Source of the DNA: Blastobasis lacticolella
Lineage: Eukaryota > Arthropoda > Insecta > Lepidoptera > Blastobasidae
Reading direction: 5' to 3'
Length of the DNA stretch: 64,000 nucleotides
Assembly: GCA_905147135.1 (NCBI GenBank)
Contig: LR990067.1
Coordinates: 8,618,001 to 8,682,000, forward strand
The notes below the pieces were generated by a model. The model saw nothing but the letters and a program-made list of their open reading frames with translations. It did not search any database and was not told where the DNA came from. The position numbers were made by a program, and so were the translations under genes. Position 1 is the first letter of the stretch; each line of letters begins with the position of its first letter. Shown one piece after another: positions 1 to 7,751 of the stretch.

Positions 1-158
1 TACATCCTGTTCATGATGCTGCGGCACATGGACCACGTGGACGACGAGCCCAAGATGCACCAGCTGATGAAGGCCGTCAGGAACGGCGTCAAGAAGACCC
101 TGAAGAAGCGCGTCGACAGCCTGGAGTACAATGCTATGTGGCTGGCTAATATGTTGCG
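1..158 (+). CDS. Myo5: Myosin V heavy chain, globular tail exon A (5'-partial)
   Basis: This is a coding exon, already open at the first base, of an unconventional class V myosin, an actin motor that carries vesicles and organelles. Frame 1 reads YILFMMLRHMDHVDDE... and ends in ...YNAMWLANML plus two bases of an Arg codon. This matches the start of the DIL (dilute) part of the cargo-binding globular tail, where vertebrate MYO5 has YILFMCVRHADY and FWLSNTCR. The donor GTGAGT begins at 159. The exon ends in phase 2 and is completed by the first base of the exon at 1200. The upstream motor, IQ and coiled-coil exons lie outside the window. The exon is GC-rich, especially at third codon positions, against an AT-rich intron. 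The family call is firm; the exact orthologue (didum) is inferred. Confidence 0.93.
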
Positions 159-1199
159 GTGAGTGGAAATAAAAAAATTGATAATAATAATAGGCCTCTA
201 GCAACACCGTAAAATAAAATAAAAATTAAAAAAAATGTTCTTCAAAGTAAGCAAAGCTTGTGTTAATAGCACCGTAGGTAATCTTACATCAAGTACAAGA
301 AAAAATCCACTATGTAGCTTTGAATTCTAATTCAGCAGTAGACATCCTGCAGCTAAGATGATGATGAAGTAAAAAATAATCATCTTGGCGTCAGTCCCCC
401 AGTTATGCACTGGCGCTAAGGTCCGCTTTGGCGCTAAATTTGGCAGATCAGGTATTATAGTGTCTGACATCCGTGACCCTGTCAGCAATCCTGGGTGTCG
501 TAGTAGTCGTTGGAGAACCGCACCGCACCGCACGTTACACTCGTGGGTGTCGTACAAAACAACTCATGTTTTCGAGGGAAAAAGTACTAGAGTCTCCATT
601 GACTGGAAAATGAGCAGCAGCGTTTTCCATTGTTATTAATAAATATGCTTGGACAAATTCACATAGTGCGATCTAGACCTAAAGTAAGCAAAGCTTGTGT
701 TGTGAGTAAGTAAGTAAGTAAAAACTCTTTATTGCACACATATTATAAGACAATTTACAAAAATCAGCATAATATACATGCGCGCAAAGGCGGTCTTATC
801 GCTTTAAGCGATCTCTCCCAGACAACCTTTGGGAAGAGGTAATGTTTCACAAGAACTAGTAAGTAGTGCTAGAGTAAATAGTAGCGAAAAATAATAATTA
901 ACAAAGTGGGTGTTAGTTACATAACTAAAACAAAATATTTACAACACTGCGATCGCCGACCCGCCTGCTAAGCGTGGAGATTATATAAATACAAATAACT
1001 TTATTGCAAACATCAAATCAATACATATTATGTTGTTACACGTTTCCAGTACATCAACTAGTGTTACAGATAAATGGAAAGGTTATTATAGCCCCCACAC
1101 TAATGCAGGCCTGTATTATGGCAGTAACCTCCTGGCGAGGCCCTAAGTCCTGCAGTAGACTGTTAGGCTGTGATGATAATCCATGCATCCCTTCCCCAG
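159..1199. other. Myosin V intron A filled with repeat fragments
   Basis: No exon is recognisable here. Minus-strand remnants of SINE family B (about 385-500), family C (533-640) and the tail of SINE family A (640-705) lie side by side. A LINE 3'-end segment follows at about 700-930, with a GTAAGTAAGTAA run and the phrase TTTATTGCACAC. A second family C fragment covers 1085-1180. Confidence 0.6.
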
Positions 1200-1345
1200 G
1201 CTCCTGAACAACCTCCGTCAGTACAGTGGCGAGGCGGCGTACGCGGCGGGCAACACGCCGCGGCAGGCGCAGCAGTGCCTGCGGGTGTTCGACCTGGCCG
1301 AGTACCGGCAGGTGCTCAGCGACATCGCCGTCTGGATCTACCAGG
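1200..1345 (+). CDS. Myo5: Myosin V globular tail exon B
   Basis: The acceptor CCCCAG ends at 1199 and the donor GTGAGC starts at 1346. The exon completes an Arg codon and then reads [18 protein letters not shown]...[24 protein letters not shown] and [19 protein letters not shown] are among the best conserved blocks of the myosin V DIL domain. The exon ends with one base of the next codon, as the exon at 2851 requires. This region forms helices of the globular tail that bind cargo adaptors and, in the folded state, the motor head. A decayed copy of this exon lies at 1761-1866 in the following intron. The intron before the exon holds SINE and LINE debris, including a fragment ending about 20 bases before the acceptor. 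Confidence 0.95.
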
Positions 1346-1760
1346 GTGAGCTGGGCCGGGCAGACACACACACACACTGGCGAGCTGGGCAGCTATGTTA
1401 GGGTATAGCGGGATATTTCGTACGAATTGGAGCCGAACAATTGTATTTTAAGTAGAATTTTGTTCCTGTCGTGTCGGTTTATGGCTCTCGTACTCAGGAA
1501 TAGGGGCTTTGACAGTGGAGGGGAGTAGCCATTTGCCTGAATTCAAATGTCACCTCATGTCTCCGATGGCTGATTCCACGAATCTTCCAGGTTATCAATA
1601 ACAACTCACCTGGTTTCTAAGCTACCAGGATATAAAATAACTCACCTGATGTCTGTCGTGCGTCACATTTGACATTTTTACTTACGTAAAACGAGACGCC
1701 CATTCTATAGCGCGTTCTATTAGTACAGCAGCGCCATCTCTCGGCCGTGTTACGTAACCC

Positions 1761-1866
1761 AAGGAATACTGTAGTGAGGCGGCAGTCGTAGCTGTGTAAG
1801 GATTTCGATTCGGCCGAGTACCAGTAGGTGCTAAGTGATATTGCCGTTTAGATATACCAGGGTAGA
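1761..1866 (+). pseudogene. Decayed copy of myosin V exon B in intron B
   Basis: The 3' half aligns codon by codon with exon B. Where exon B reads [15 protein letters not shown], this copy reads EYQ, stop, VLSDIAV, stop, IYQ. The 5' part (GTGAGGCGGCAGTCG...) still resembles QYSGEAAYA, and about 24 bases are missing in the middle. Most codon differences outside the stops are at third positions (for example CTC/CTA, AGC/AGT, GAC/GAT, ATC/ATT). The donor GGTGAG has become GGTAGAG. It cannot contribute a useful reading frame now. Confidence 0.85.
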
Positions 1867-2049
1867 GTAAGGTCACCTGTGCTCCATTGGGAAAACCGTG
1901 GTGTTGACAGATCAACGTGTCCCGGGGTTTCAGAGCCCTGGTTTTATCCGGTTATTACAATTGCAATGTGCATAGACAGCGAAGATGAGATAACTAATCT
2001 TGTATCTGTGGTTCATGACGTGTTTGAGGCTGTGTAAGTATAACGGGCG

Positions 2050-2315
2050 TACTGTGAAGTTCTTGAGTGGCCACTGTAGCGAAATCTATCGTTCTGACAG
2101 GGAACTTCAACAATACTCACTTTACAAGTACACGAACACAAGGTTGGCAAGCATCCGCATATAGGTGTCGCTAACCGTCTTACATCGCGCTAGAGAAATG
2201 TGCCAACTTCCACGGCATATATACAACTTCCGACGATCAACTGTCGGACCCTTGGTGCCCTGGTCACAACACCCGGCCAGGTGGGTTACCCTTTTCCCCA
2301 TCTTCGTTTGCCAAC
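2050..2315 (-). repeat. Interspersed repeat H, copy 1
   Basis: The same text is found in the opposite orientation at 5975-6215 and more distantly at 19320-19600. Shared landmarks are the words for 'accaggg...ccaac', a GCGCGAT block, 'gccaacctTGTG' and a block ending near GTAGCGACAT. No ORF or terminus could be assigned, so the class is unknown. Confidence 0.6.
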
Positions 2316-2339
2316 ATTGGCGGCTATCTTATCCTGCAC

Positions 2340-2520
2340 CGTGCGCAGCGTGGGTAGGCCTTCCACAAGGTGGACCAACGGTCATTATCGCAGGTACCAG
2401 CTGCATGCGGAAGACACAGAGCTGGCTTTTGTGGAGATCTCTGGGGGACGCCTATGCCAGCAGTGGGCGTCTTCCTATGATTATAATTTATTATTTATCT
2501 CAACCTGAATCATCCCACTG
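2340..2520 (+). repeat. LINE 3'-end fragment (RTE-like)
   Basis: The block GCAGGTACCAGCTGCATGCG to GATCTCTGGGGGACGCC then CAGCAGTGGGCGTC recurs at 4595-4700. It resembles the end of an RTE-type LINE ORF, typically followed by ATGATGATG. Five-prime truncated. Confidence 0.5.
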
Positions 2521-2640
2521 CTAGGCAAATGTCTCCTTCTATTCTTCCATACTTTGTAATAATTTGCTATGGTTTGCCAGTCCCTGTCGAACGAATGCCA
2601 ACAGCTCGTCGTATCATAATAATGATTGACACCCCCCCCC

Positions 2641-2690
2641 TCTTCCCCAGGGCTGATCCACCCCCTCTCGCGGCAGCTGGATCCTTTTAC
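2641..2690 (+). pseudogene. Partial copy 1 of myosin V exon C acceptor and start
   Basis: TCTTCCCCAG followed by GGCTGATCCACC and CGGCAGCTGGATCC mirrors the true acceptor and first 45 or so bases of exon C. It retains an AG and could act as a decoy acceptor. Confidence 0.65.
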
Positions 2691-2713
2691 GACAATGATT
2701 CTCACAACCCCCC

Positions 2714-2757
2714 CTCCTCCCCAGGGCTGATCATCTGTAGCATCAGCTAGATCCTAT
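2714..2757 (+). pseudogene. Partial copy 2 of myosin V exon C acceptor and start
   Basis: CTCCTCCCCAG followed by GGCTGATCATC and ATCAGCTAGATCC is a shorter and more eroded version of the same acceptor-plus-exon start. It contains an in-frame stop. Confidence 0.55.
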
Positions 2758-2769
2758 GACTCACAGACC

Positions 2770-2826
2770 CGTTATCCACCTCTTAGAGCGCCAGATGGAG
2801 CGACTGGTCGTGCTCACGATCTTATA
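2770..2826 (+). pseudogene. Partial copy 3 of myosin V exon C start
   Basis: This copy reads VIHLLERQMERLVVLTIL, against LIHLLERQLERLIVPAIL in the true exon about 80 bases later. Nucleotide differences are many but mostly conservative at protein level. The acceptor AG is not preserved in place. Confidence 0.75.
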
Positions 2827-2850
2827 TTGACATAACCTCCTCTTCCCCAG

Positions 2851-3074
2851 GTCTAATCCACCTGCTAGAACGCCAGCTGGAGCGCCTGATAGTCCCCGCG
2901 ATCCTGGAGCACGAGGAGATCAGCGGGCTGTCGGGGCTGTCGGGCCCGGCGCGGGCCCCCCCGTCCCCGCCGGCCGCGGGGCCCAACCGCTTGAAGGCGG
3001 AGCTGGCTGCCACGCACCAGTGCTTGCACACTTATGCCGTCGACGCGGTGTTGAGGGTTGCTATTTTTAAACAG
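2851..3074 (+). CDS. Myo5: Myosin V globular tail exon C
   Basis: The acceptor ends at 2850 and the donor GTATGT starts at 3075. The reading is GLIHLLERQLERLIVPAILEHEEI, then a Gly/Pro/Ser/Ala-rich stretch, then NRLKAELAATHQCLHTYAVDAVLRVAIFKQ. It corresponds to the vertebrate segment with [23 protein letters not shown] followed by a poorly conserved loop and the helix ending in VVKQ. The loop (SGLSGLSGPARAPPSPPAAG) is strongly GC-rich and probably disordered. The exon starts with two bases that complete a Gly codon and ends in phase 0. Partial copies of its 5' end, including acceptor-like sequence, lie just upstream (2641-2826), and two copies of its 3' end lie downstream (3441-3598). Confidence 0.93.
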
Positions 3075-3084
3075 GTATGTGATA

Positions 3085-3400
3085 CTGTTCTTGTCTTAGA
3101 ATAGAATAGAATAGAATAGAATAGAATATAATATTTATTTGATTAAAACATGGTTACAATTATAGATCTTAAGATAATCATCACACAGTGGCTCTCACAT
3201 GTTCAGCCAGTATTAACAGGCATGCAAACTTGTTCAGCGTTAATGAACATGCACCTTAGGCTACCTTAAACTCTAAAAAATCCTTGACAGAATAAAAGGA
3301 GTGCTCCAATAGCCATTTATACAAGTCCTTTTTAAATTTGTTTATAGGCTAGGCTGTTCTTTAATCATTCGTTTGGGGTCGGTATAATGTTTTTTCATTC
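3085..3400 (+). repeat. AGAAT run and LINE-like tail in intron C
   Basis: A run of TAGAA units at 3098-3126 is followed by AT-rich sequence reading 'tatttatttgattaaaacatgg'-type text that looks like a reversed LINE 3' end. No ORF. Confidence 0.35.
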
Positions 3401-3440
3401 TCCACACGTATGTAAGCATTGTGGAGAATTATGACATGCC

Positions 3441-3486
3441 ACAAATACGGCGCGGTGTTGAGGGTCGCCATTTTTAAACACATACG
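3441..3486 (+). pseudogene. Copy of myosin V exon C 3' end
   Basis: CGCGGTGTTGAGGGTCGCCA followed by TTTTTAAACACATACG matches the true exon end at 3040-3080, but the donor CAGGTATG has become CACATACG. Confidence 0.75.
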
Positions 3487-3540
3487 AGCCAGAATCATCA
3501 TTTGGCTGCCCTTGTCACATTCGTTTGGTTTCATTATCCA

Positions 3541-3598
3541 CAATGCTTGCACACGTCCGCGGTGTTGATGGTATCCATTTTTTAAACAGGTACGCGAC
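3541..3598 (+). pseudogene. Second copy of myosin V exon C 3' end with intact donor-like site
   Basis: GCTTGCACAC...CGCGGTGTTGATGGTATCCA then TTTTTTAAACAGGTACGC matches the true end of exon C. This copy keeps an AAACAG/GTACG donor-like sequence but has lost frame through small indels. Confidence 0.72.
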
Positions 3599-3599
3599 A

Positions 3600-4322
3600 T
3601 AGTCACGGATTGCGAATTGAGAATTTTGTTAAACAAATTTGACATTTCACTTCGAACACTGCATCTTCACTATTATTATTATGGTAAATTATTGCAATAC
3701 TCTATCAGGGTTCCATGCCTTGTACTAAGATATATAAATTGATAAATTGCTCCACCGACAAGAGTTATACTACTACGTCATCAGTTTTCTGTTGCTATTG
3801 TGTAATCGAACTCCCCGACCAAAATGAACTCGACGAGCTTCATTTTTTTGTATAAGACTAGCCAGGCAATGAGAGGTTTTATATTAAAAAAAAACATGTT
3901 TTATCTTAGTTCAGGTACTTAAGTCACCTCGTAAATTGAATATAGCTAGCCCATGTTGCAAAATGATCTACCTATATGTCTATGTCCAGATTATAAAGAT
4001 CTTATTTATAACTCTGCCGAATGACATATGACGTCAGTTGGTACAGACTATATAATACGGGTATCTGCATTTTGTTTAGAGGCCTCTATTAGTCGGGGCA
4101 GATATTAGGGTTGGCTAAAAGATAAGAAAGTTAGCTACCTTCATGGCTGAGTAGAGCGGCCCTCTTGGGTAAAATGCGTGCCACACGTCAGCTTTACAAT
4201 CAATTTGGTTGTCAAAGTCACATTTCTAAAACGACTGACAATTTTCTTGCTCTGTGGTTTGTGATTTTCTAATTCCGATGAAATACATTACAACCATTTC
4301 CAACACATCCTCTCCCCCACAG
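3600..4322. other. Myosin V intron C, remainder
   Basis: AT-rich intron with no recognised gene or repeat family. Confidence 0.5.
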
Positions 4323-4472
4323 CTATTCTACTACATCTGCGCGTACAGCCTGAACCAGCTGCTGCTGCGCAAGGACCTCTGCTGCTGGGCGAAGGGGCTG
4401 CAGATCCGGTACAACATCTCGCACCTCGAGACCTGGATCAAGGAGCACTTGGCCGAGTACGGCCAGAAGAGC
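4323..4472 (+). CDS. Myo5: Myosin V globular tail exon D
   Basis: The acceptor CCCCACAG ends at 4322 and the donor GTGAGT starts at 4473. The exon has exactly 50 codons in phase 0, reading [20 protein letters not shown]...[20 protein letters not shown]...GQKS. It matches the DIL-domain hallmark [22 protein letters not shown] followed by KGMQIRYNVSQLEEWL. This part of the globular tail contributes to the adaptor-binding surface. No exon copy was noticed in the flanking introns, unlike for the neighbouring exons. Confidence 0.96.
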
Positions 4473-4565
4473 GTGAGTTGGCTGGTGTAACCCGATGTTA
4501 GCTAGGTTCAGAATTGGACTCTATATAGATATAACAAGAAACACTAAGATTTACATTGAACTAAC

Positions 4566-4700
4566 TTAACTTGACCTTGACCTTGACCTGGTAAGGATCG
4601 CAGGTACCAGCTGGATGCGGAAGGCACACGACCGGCCTTTGTGAAGATCTCTGGGTAGGGAAAGGGGAAAAAGTCTTTCGGCTGATATGATGATGATAAC
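4566..4700 (+). repeat. LINE 3'-end fragment with tandem TTGACC hexamers
   Basis: 4595-4700 repeats the block at 2390-2450 (GCAGGTACCAGCTGGATGCG, GATCTCTGGGTAGG) and ends in ATGATGATGATAA, as RTE LINE tails do. It is preceded by three head-to-tail TTGACC hexamers at about 4570-4588. Confidence 0.5.
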
Positions 4701-4769
4701 TAATAAAAAAACAATATTATACATAAAAGGACTCCAAATCGCTGCCAATCGTTAGTGTGCCTAGGAGGT

Positions 4770-4860
4770 TGGCGGCGTTACCTCTTTGTACGGTTAAACT
4801 CAAGCGCTGGTCGAGGTACGCTCCAGCCCGTGGGTCGCTAGTCGTTTCGATCACGCGGGC
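4770..4860 (+). repeat. Interspersed repeat fragment shared with 54.6 kb
   Basis: GGCGTTACCTCTTTGTACGG and CCAGCCCGTGGGTCGCTAGTC recur in similar form at 54605-54680. Unclassified mobile-element debris. Confidence 0.45.
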
Positions 4861-5157
4861 AGATTCAGAATTAACTGTGAAACTACACTCTCAAACCAAT
4901 TTTCCATCGATGTAGATTGTAGACGAACCACTAGTGGCACGGAAAAATGTACTCGTCAATCTAAAGAAAAGAACAGATGTGAATTCTCACCGTGGATAAC
5001 TTATTTTATTTCAGTTTGTAAGCAAGTAACCACTTGAAACAATCTATAAATATCAATATTTATTATTTTAATGTTTCCATTTGTTTCTTAGATGGAAAAT
5101 TGGTTTGAGATAGACTGTACATTGTAATTAAAGAGTTTAGTGAAACTAACTTTAGAT

Positions 5158-5262
5158 GGGTTGTCGGTGGTTTAGTGGTAAAGGGTCCGATTCGCAAGCG
5201 AAAAGTATCGGGTTCGAATTCTACTGCCGCCATGTATCAAGGACTCTTTTTTGAGTTACGTA
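5158..5262 (+). repeat. SINE family B, tRNA-like head (5' fragment)
   Basis: Begins GTCGGTGGTTTAGTGGTAAA and contains GGTTCGAATTC, corresponding to A and B boxes of a tRNA-derived promoter. It is followed by the family's 'gactctttt...gagtta.gtacatta' segment. The rest of the SINE is missing. Confidence 0.7.
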
Positions 5263-5508
5263 CATTATTCTAAATATTCCTTCTATATATTATAAACATT
5301 TTGATACACTAGTTCTATTAAATATATCATATTTATAATCTTTTAATTAATTGCAACCGGTTTCGGAAATCATTTTCAATCATCTTCAAAATTGTAGTTG
5401 AACCAATAGTGTCTTTACTTTAGCGCCACATATTATGCTTATTCTTGTATATTGTCACGTATATGTGTGCTATAGAGTTGATACTTATTTATTTGCTCCT
5501 GTCCCCAG

Positions 5509-5640
5509 GTGGAGGAGATCCTGTCGGTGCTCCGGCCGATCACGCAGGCGGTGCAGCTGCTGCAGGCGCGCAAGAGCATGGCCGACGTGCAGAGCACCGT
5601 GGATATGTGCGCCAACTTGACTGCTATGCAGGTTTGCAAG
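5509..5640 (+). CDS. Myo5: Myosin V globular tail exon E
   Basis: The acceptor GTCCCCAG ends at 5508 and the donor GTGAGT starts at 5641. The exon has 44 codons in phase 0: VEEILSVLRPITQAVQLLQARKS...DVQSTVDMCANLTAMQVCK. It matches the vertebrate segment ETLEPLIQAAQLLQVKK...ICSMCNALTTAQIVK, in the helical second half of the globular tail. The last 25 or so bases plus donor are echoed in the next intron at 5814-5852, a probable partial duplication. Confidence 0.95.
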
Positions 5641-5813
5641 GTGAGTTGGGGACGGCTAGGTGGTGGCTGGTTGCCATCAGGCAGGCTGTATGCTTGATTG
5701 ACATATTAGCGGTTTAAAAGAAAAGAATTTTAACCCTGACGAAAGTCCGTAGCAACTGTGCCACTGGTGATCGGAGCCTGTCGGCTAGGTTCGGCTGGCC
5801 CTCGGAGATCAGT

Positions 5814-5852
5814 GCAGTACGCTATGCGGGTAGGCAAGGTGAGTTGTGGACT
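5814..5852 (+). pseudogene. Short copy of myosin V exon E end and donor
   Basis: GCTATGCGGGTAGGCAAGGTGAGTTG echoes GCTATGCAGGTTTGCAAGGTGAGTTG at the true exon/intron border (5625-5648). It is short, so chance or partial duplication cannot be fully separated. Confidence 0.5.
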
Positions 5853-5974
5853 GTTTCTACACCGACGATAGAATGCTGTTAGCTGTAGCAACGCCATTAC
5901 CATTAAAGTTATTTCTAAACATAAGATAGACCTAGAGCATAAGTGGATTCTCGACCTATAGAGAATGTACATTG

Positions 5975-6215
5975 TCAACTTTGGCGGTAAAAGTCAATAG
6001 CCGGTAGCCGCCAATGTTGGTAACCCACCCGGGTGTTGTGACCAGGGGACCAGGGGTCCAACAGTTTATCGTCGGAAATAGTATTTATGACGTGGCAGTT
6101 GACACACTTCTCTTGCGCGATCTAGAACGCCATATATGTTAGGATGCTTGCCAACCTTGTGTTCGTGTACTCGTAACGGAATTATTGTTGATTTTCCACA
6201 TTGGAGCGATAGATG
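5975..6215 (+). repeat. Interspersed repeat H, copy 2
   Basis: Inverted relative to 2050-2315, with the same order of blocks, including 'ggatgcttgccaaccttgtg' and a GCGATAGATGTCGCTAC segment. Class unknown. Confidence 0.6.
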
Positions 6216-6722
6216 TCGCTACAACTCCACTGCCAGTGACGATCGGAAGTCGTCGGCTAGGTTCGCTCGGAAATCGTATGCTAGGCGGGTTCGCTTGGTG
6301 GGGGTCGGAACAAATTAGAAAGTTAAGTTCACAGTGACCAGTTGACGGAAGAAAATAATAAAAATGCCTCGCCAGTTGGAATAAACAGCAAATACTAGAA
6401 TGGCTGCTAAGCAAAGGGATATCCTTGACTTTATTTTTAATTAGAGATAATTCAGTTGATTTTTATCCATTAATAAACTTAATCTTTTTAAAAATATAAA
6501 TTGTTGAATTTTTACTTCACTGTGAAAACAACGTTACTCACTATTTTCTTAACGCGAATATACATATGAATATATATTGACAGACGCGTAAAGCGACTTT
6601 ATTTTATACTATATGTATAAGAATTCAGCCTACCGACTTCCCTTCGAACGCTCGCGTCGCTCCCGAAACTTTGGTAGCCACTACCGAAACTTCTAAATAC
6701 TAAATATTGACATCCCCCACAG

Positions 6723-6839
6723 ATTCTGAACATGTACACGCCAGCCGAGGACTACGAGGTGAAGGTGACGCGCGAGTTCATCCACGAGATCCAGCGGAAG
6801 ATGCAGGAGCGCGCCGGGCCCCATCCGGATAAGGAGCCG
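6723..6839 (+). CDS. Myo5: Myosin V globular tail exon F
   Basis: The acceptor CCCCACAG ends at 6722 and the donor GTGAGT starts at 6840. The exon has 39 codons in phase 0: ILNMYTPAEDYEVKVTREFI, then HEIQRKMQERAGPHPDKEP. It matches vertebrate [27 protein letters not shown]. A second, diverged copy of most of this exon and the following intron start lies at 7001-7110. That copy has a 12-bp in-frame deletion and its donor has changed from GTGAGT to CTCAGT, so this copy is the one that can be spliced. Confidence 0.95.
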
Positions 6840-6869
6840 GTGAGTGGAGAGGGAAAATGAGATTGAGAG

Positions 6870-6996
6870 TTGAGAGAGAGAGTAATCTCTTAGGTGTCGC
6901 AGGCGGTAAACAAGATCCTCTTTGGTTGCTGAGTGAACGCTGTAAGTGTGTATGTGTGATTGTGATTGTGTGTGTATGTGTGAGAGAGAGAGAGAG
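6870..6996 (+). repeat. GA- and GT-rich microsatellites in intron F
   Basis: GAGAGAGAG runs at about 6873-6884 and 6980-6996 and a TGTG-rich run at 6948-6980 separate exon F from its decayed copy. Confidence 0.7.
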
Positions 6997-7000
6997 CGTG

Positions 7001-7110
7001 ACACTACAAGGTGAAGGTGACCCATGAGATCCAGAGGAAGATGCAGGAGCGCGTTGGACCCTACCCGGATAAGGAGCCACTCAGTGGGGAAGGAGAGTGA
7101 GATTGAGAAT
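7001..7110 (+). pseudogene. Tandem decayed copy of myosin V exon F
   Basis: It reads VTHEIQRKMQERVGPYPDKE against VTREFIHEIQRKMQERAGPH in exon F. Twelve bases are deleted in frame, the acceptor side is absent and the donor is CTCAGT. The similarity continues past the exon end into GAGATTGAGAATCGAGAGAG intron sequence. 'aagatcctctttggt.gctgag' also recurs at 6912 and 7290, so a tandem duplication of roughly 350-400 bp took in exon plus intron. Confidence 0.85.
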
Positions 7111-7131
7111 CGAGAGAGAGAGGCTTTCAGG

Positions 7132-7273
7132 GGTCCTATTTTTGAATCGCTTGCATCCACGTGAGCGCTCGCCTTCTATATATTCGCCTGTATTTTCTAC
7201 CTCTACGAGTGTGAAAGAGATAGGTAGGCCACGCGAGCGCTAGCGTGGAGCGAGCGGTTTCAAAAATAGGTCC
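7132..7273 (+). mobile_element. 142-bp MITE, family M1
   Basis: Inverted ends GGTCCTATTTTTGAATCGC and GCGGTTTCAAAAATAGGTCC. It interrupts the second duplicated unit of intron F, so it arrived after the exon duplication. Related ends occur at 36240, 40090-40385, 57000 and 59940. Confidence 0.65.
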
Positions 7274-7622
7274 AGGTAACGGAAGCTAAGATCCTCTTTG
7301 GTGGCTGAGCGAGCGCAGTAAATGTTTGAGTGGTGTGAGAGAGAAAGAGAGAGATAGTGGAGAGGGAGCTCAGTCGGAGAGATCAGAGTGGAGTCAAAGC
7401 GAGACCTAAGAAAGATAGACGAATAAAAAAGATTTCGATTTCGAAGTTCATTCACAAGACTAGGAGCTTGTGAGTGACCAGAGAGAGTAAGAGTAAAGTG
7501 AAGTACCGCGGATATAGACATAGGCAGTTTTTCCAAAAAATAATTTGTTCAAAATGACTCTGGGATACTGCACCTACATAGTAAATTTTCTGTTCTGTGA
7601 ACATGTGTCTTTCTTTTCACAG

Positions 7623-7751
7623 CAAAACCTGCTGATGGATTCGAAGATGATATTCTCAGTGCAGTTCCCCTTCAATCCTTCGCCTATCAGGCTGGAAGAC
7701 ATCGAGTTACCTGACGTCCTGGGCTTGGACGGTCTTCTCACGAAGATATAA
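7623..7751 (+). CDS. Myo5: Myosin V terminal exon G with stop
   Basis: The acceptor TTTTCACAG ends at 7622 and the TAA stop is at 7749-7751. The reading is QNLLMDSKMIFSVQFPFNPSP followed by LEDIELPDVLGLDGLLTKI. It matches the class V myosin C-terminus (LLMDAKHIFPVTFPFNPSS...LETIQIPASLGLGFISRV). The seven exons total 1056 nt, or 351 residues plus stop, with all phases consistent, so the window covers most of the globular tail. LINE-derived sequence begins within about 35 bases of the stop and is therefore likely part of the 3' UTR. Confidence 0.96.
   Translation, partial: QNLLMDSKMIFSVQFPFNPSPIRLEDIELPDVLGLDGLLTKI

Noticed and set aside
1226..1408. Alternative frame rich in Arg over myosin exon B
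   Set aside because: Shadow of the GC-rich exon; the [12 protein letters not shown] frame is the conserved one.
4566..4592. TTGACC triple repeat as a nuclear receptor response element
   Set aside because: It sits directly against a LINE tail in an intron, so origin as element debris is more likely; noted under the repeat entry.
6693..7160. 155-residue minus-strand frame
   Set aside because: It is antisense to exon F, its copy and the GA/GT microsatellites, with Leu/Ser/His runs typical of repeat translation.
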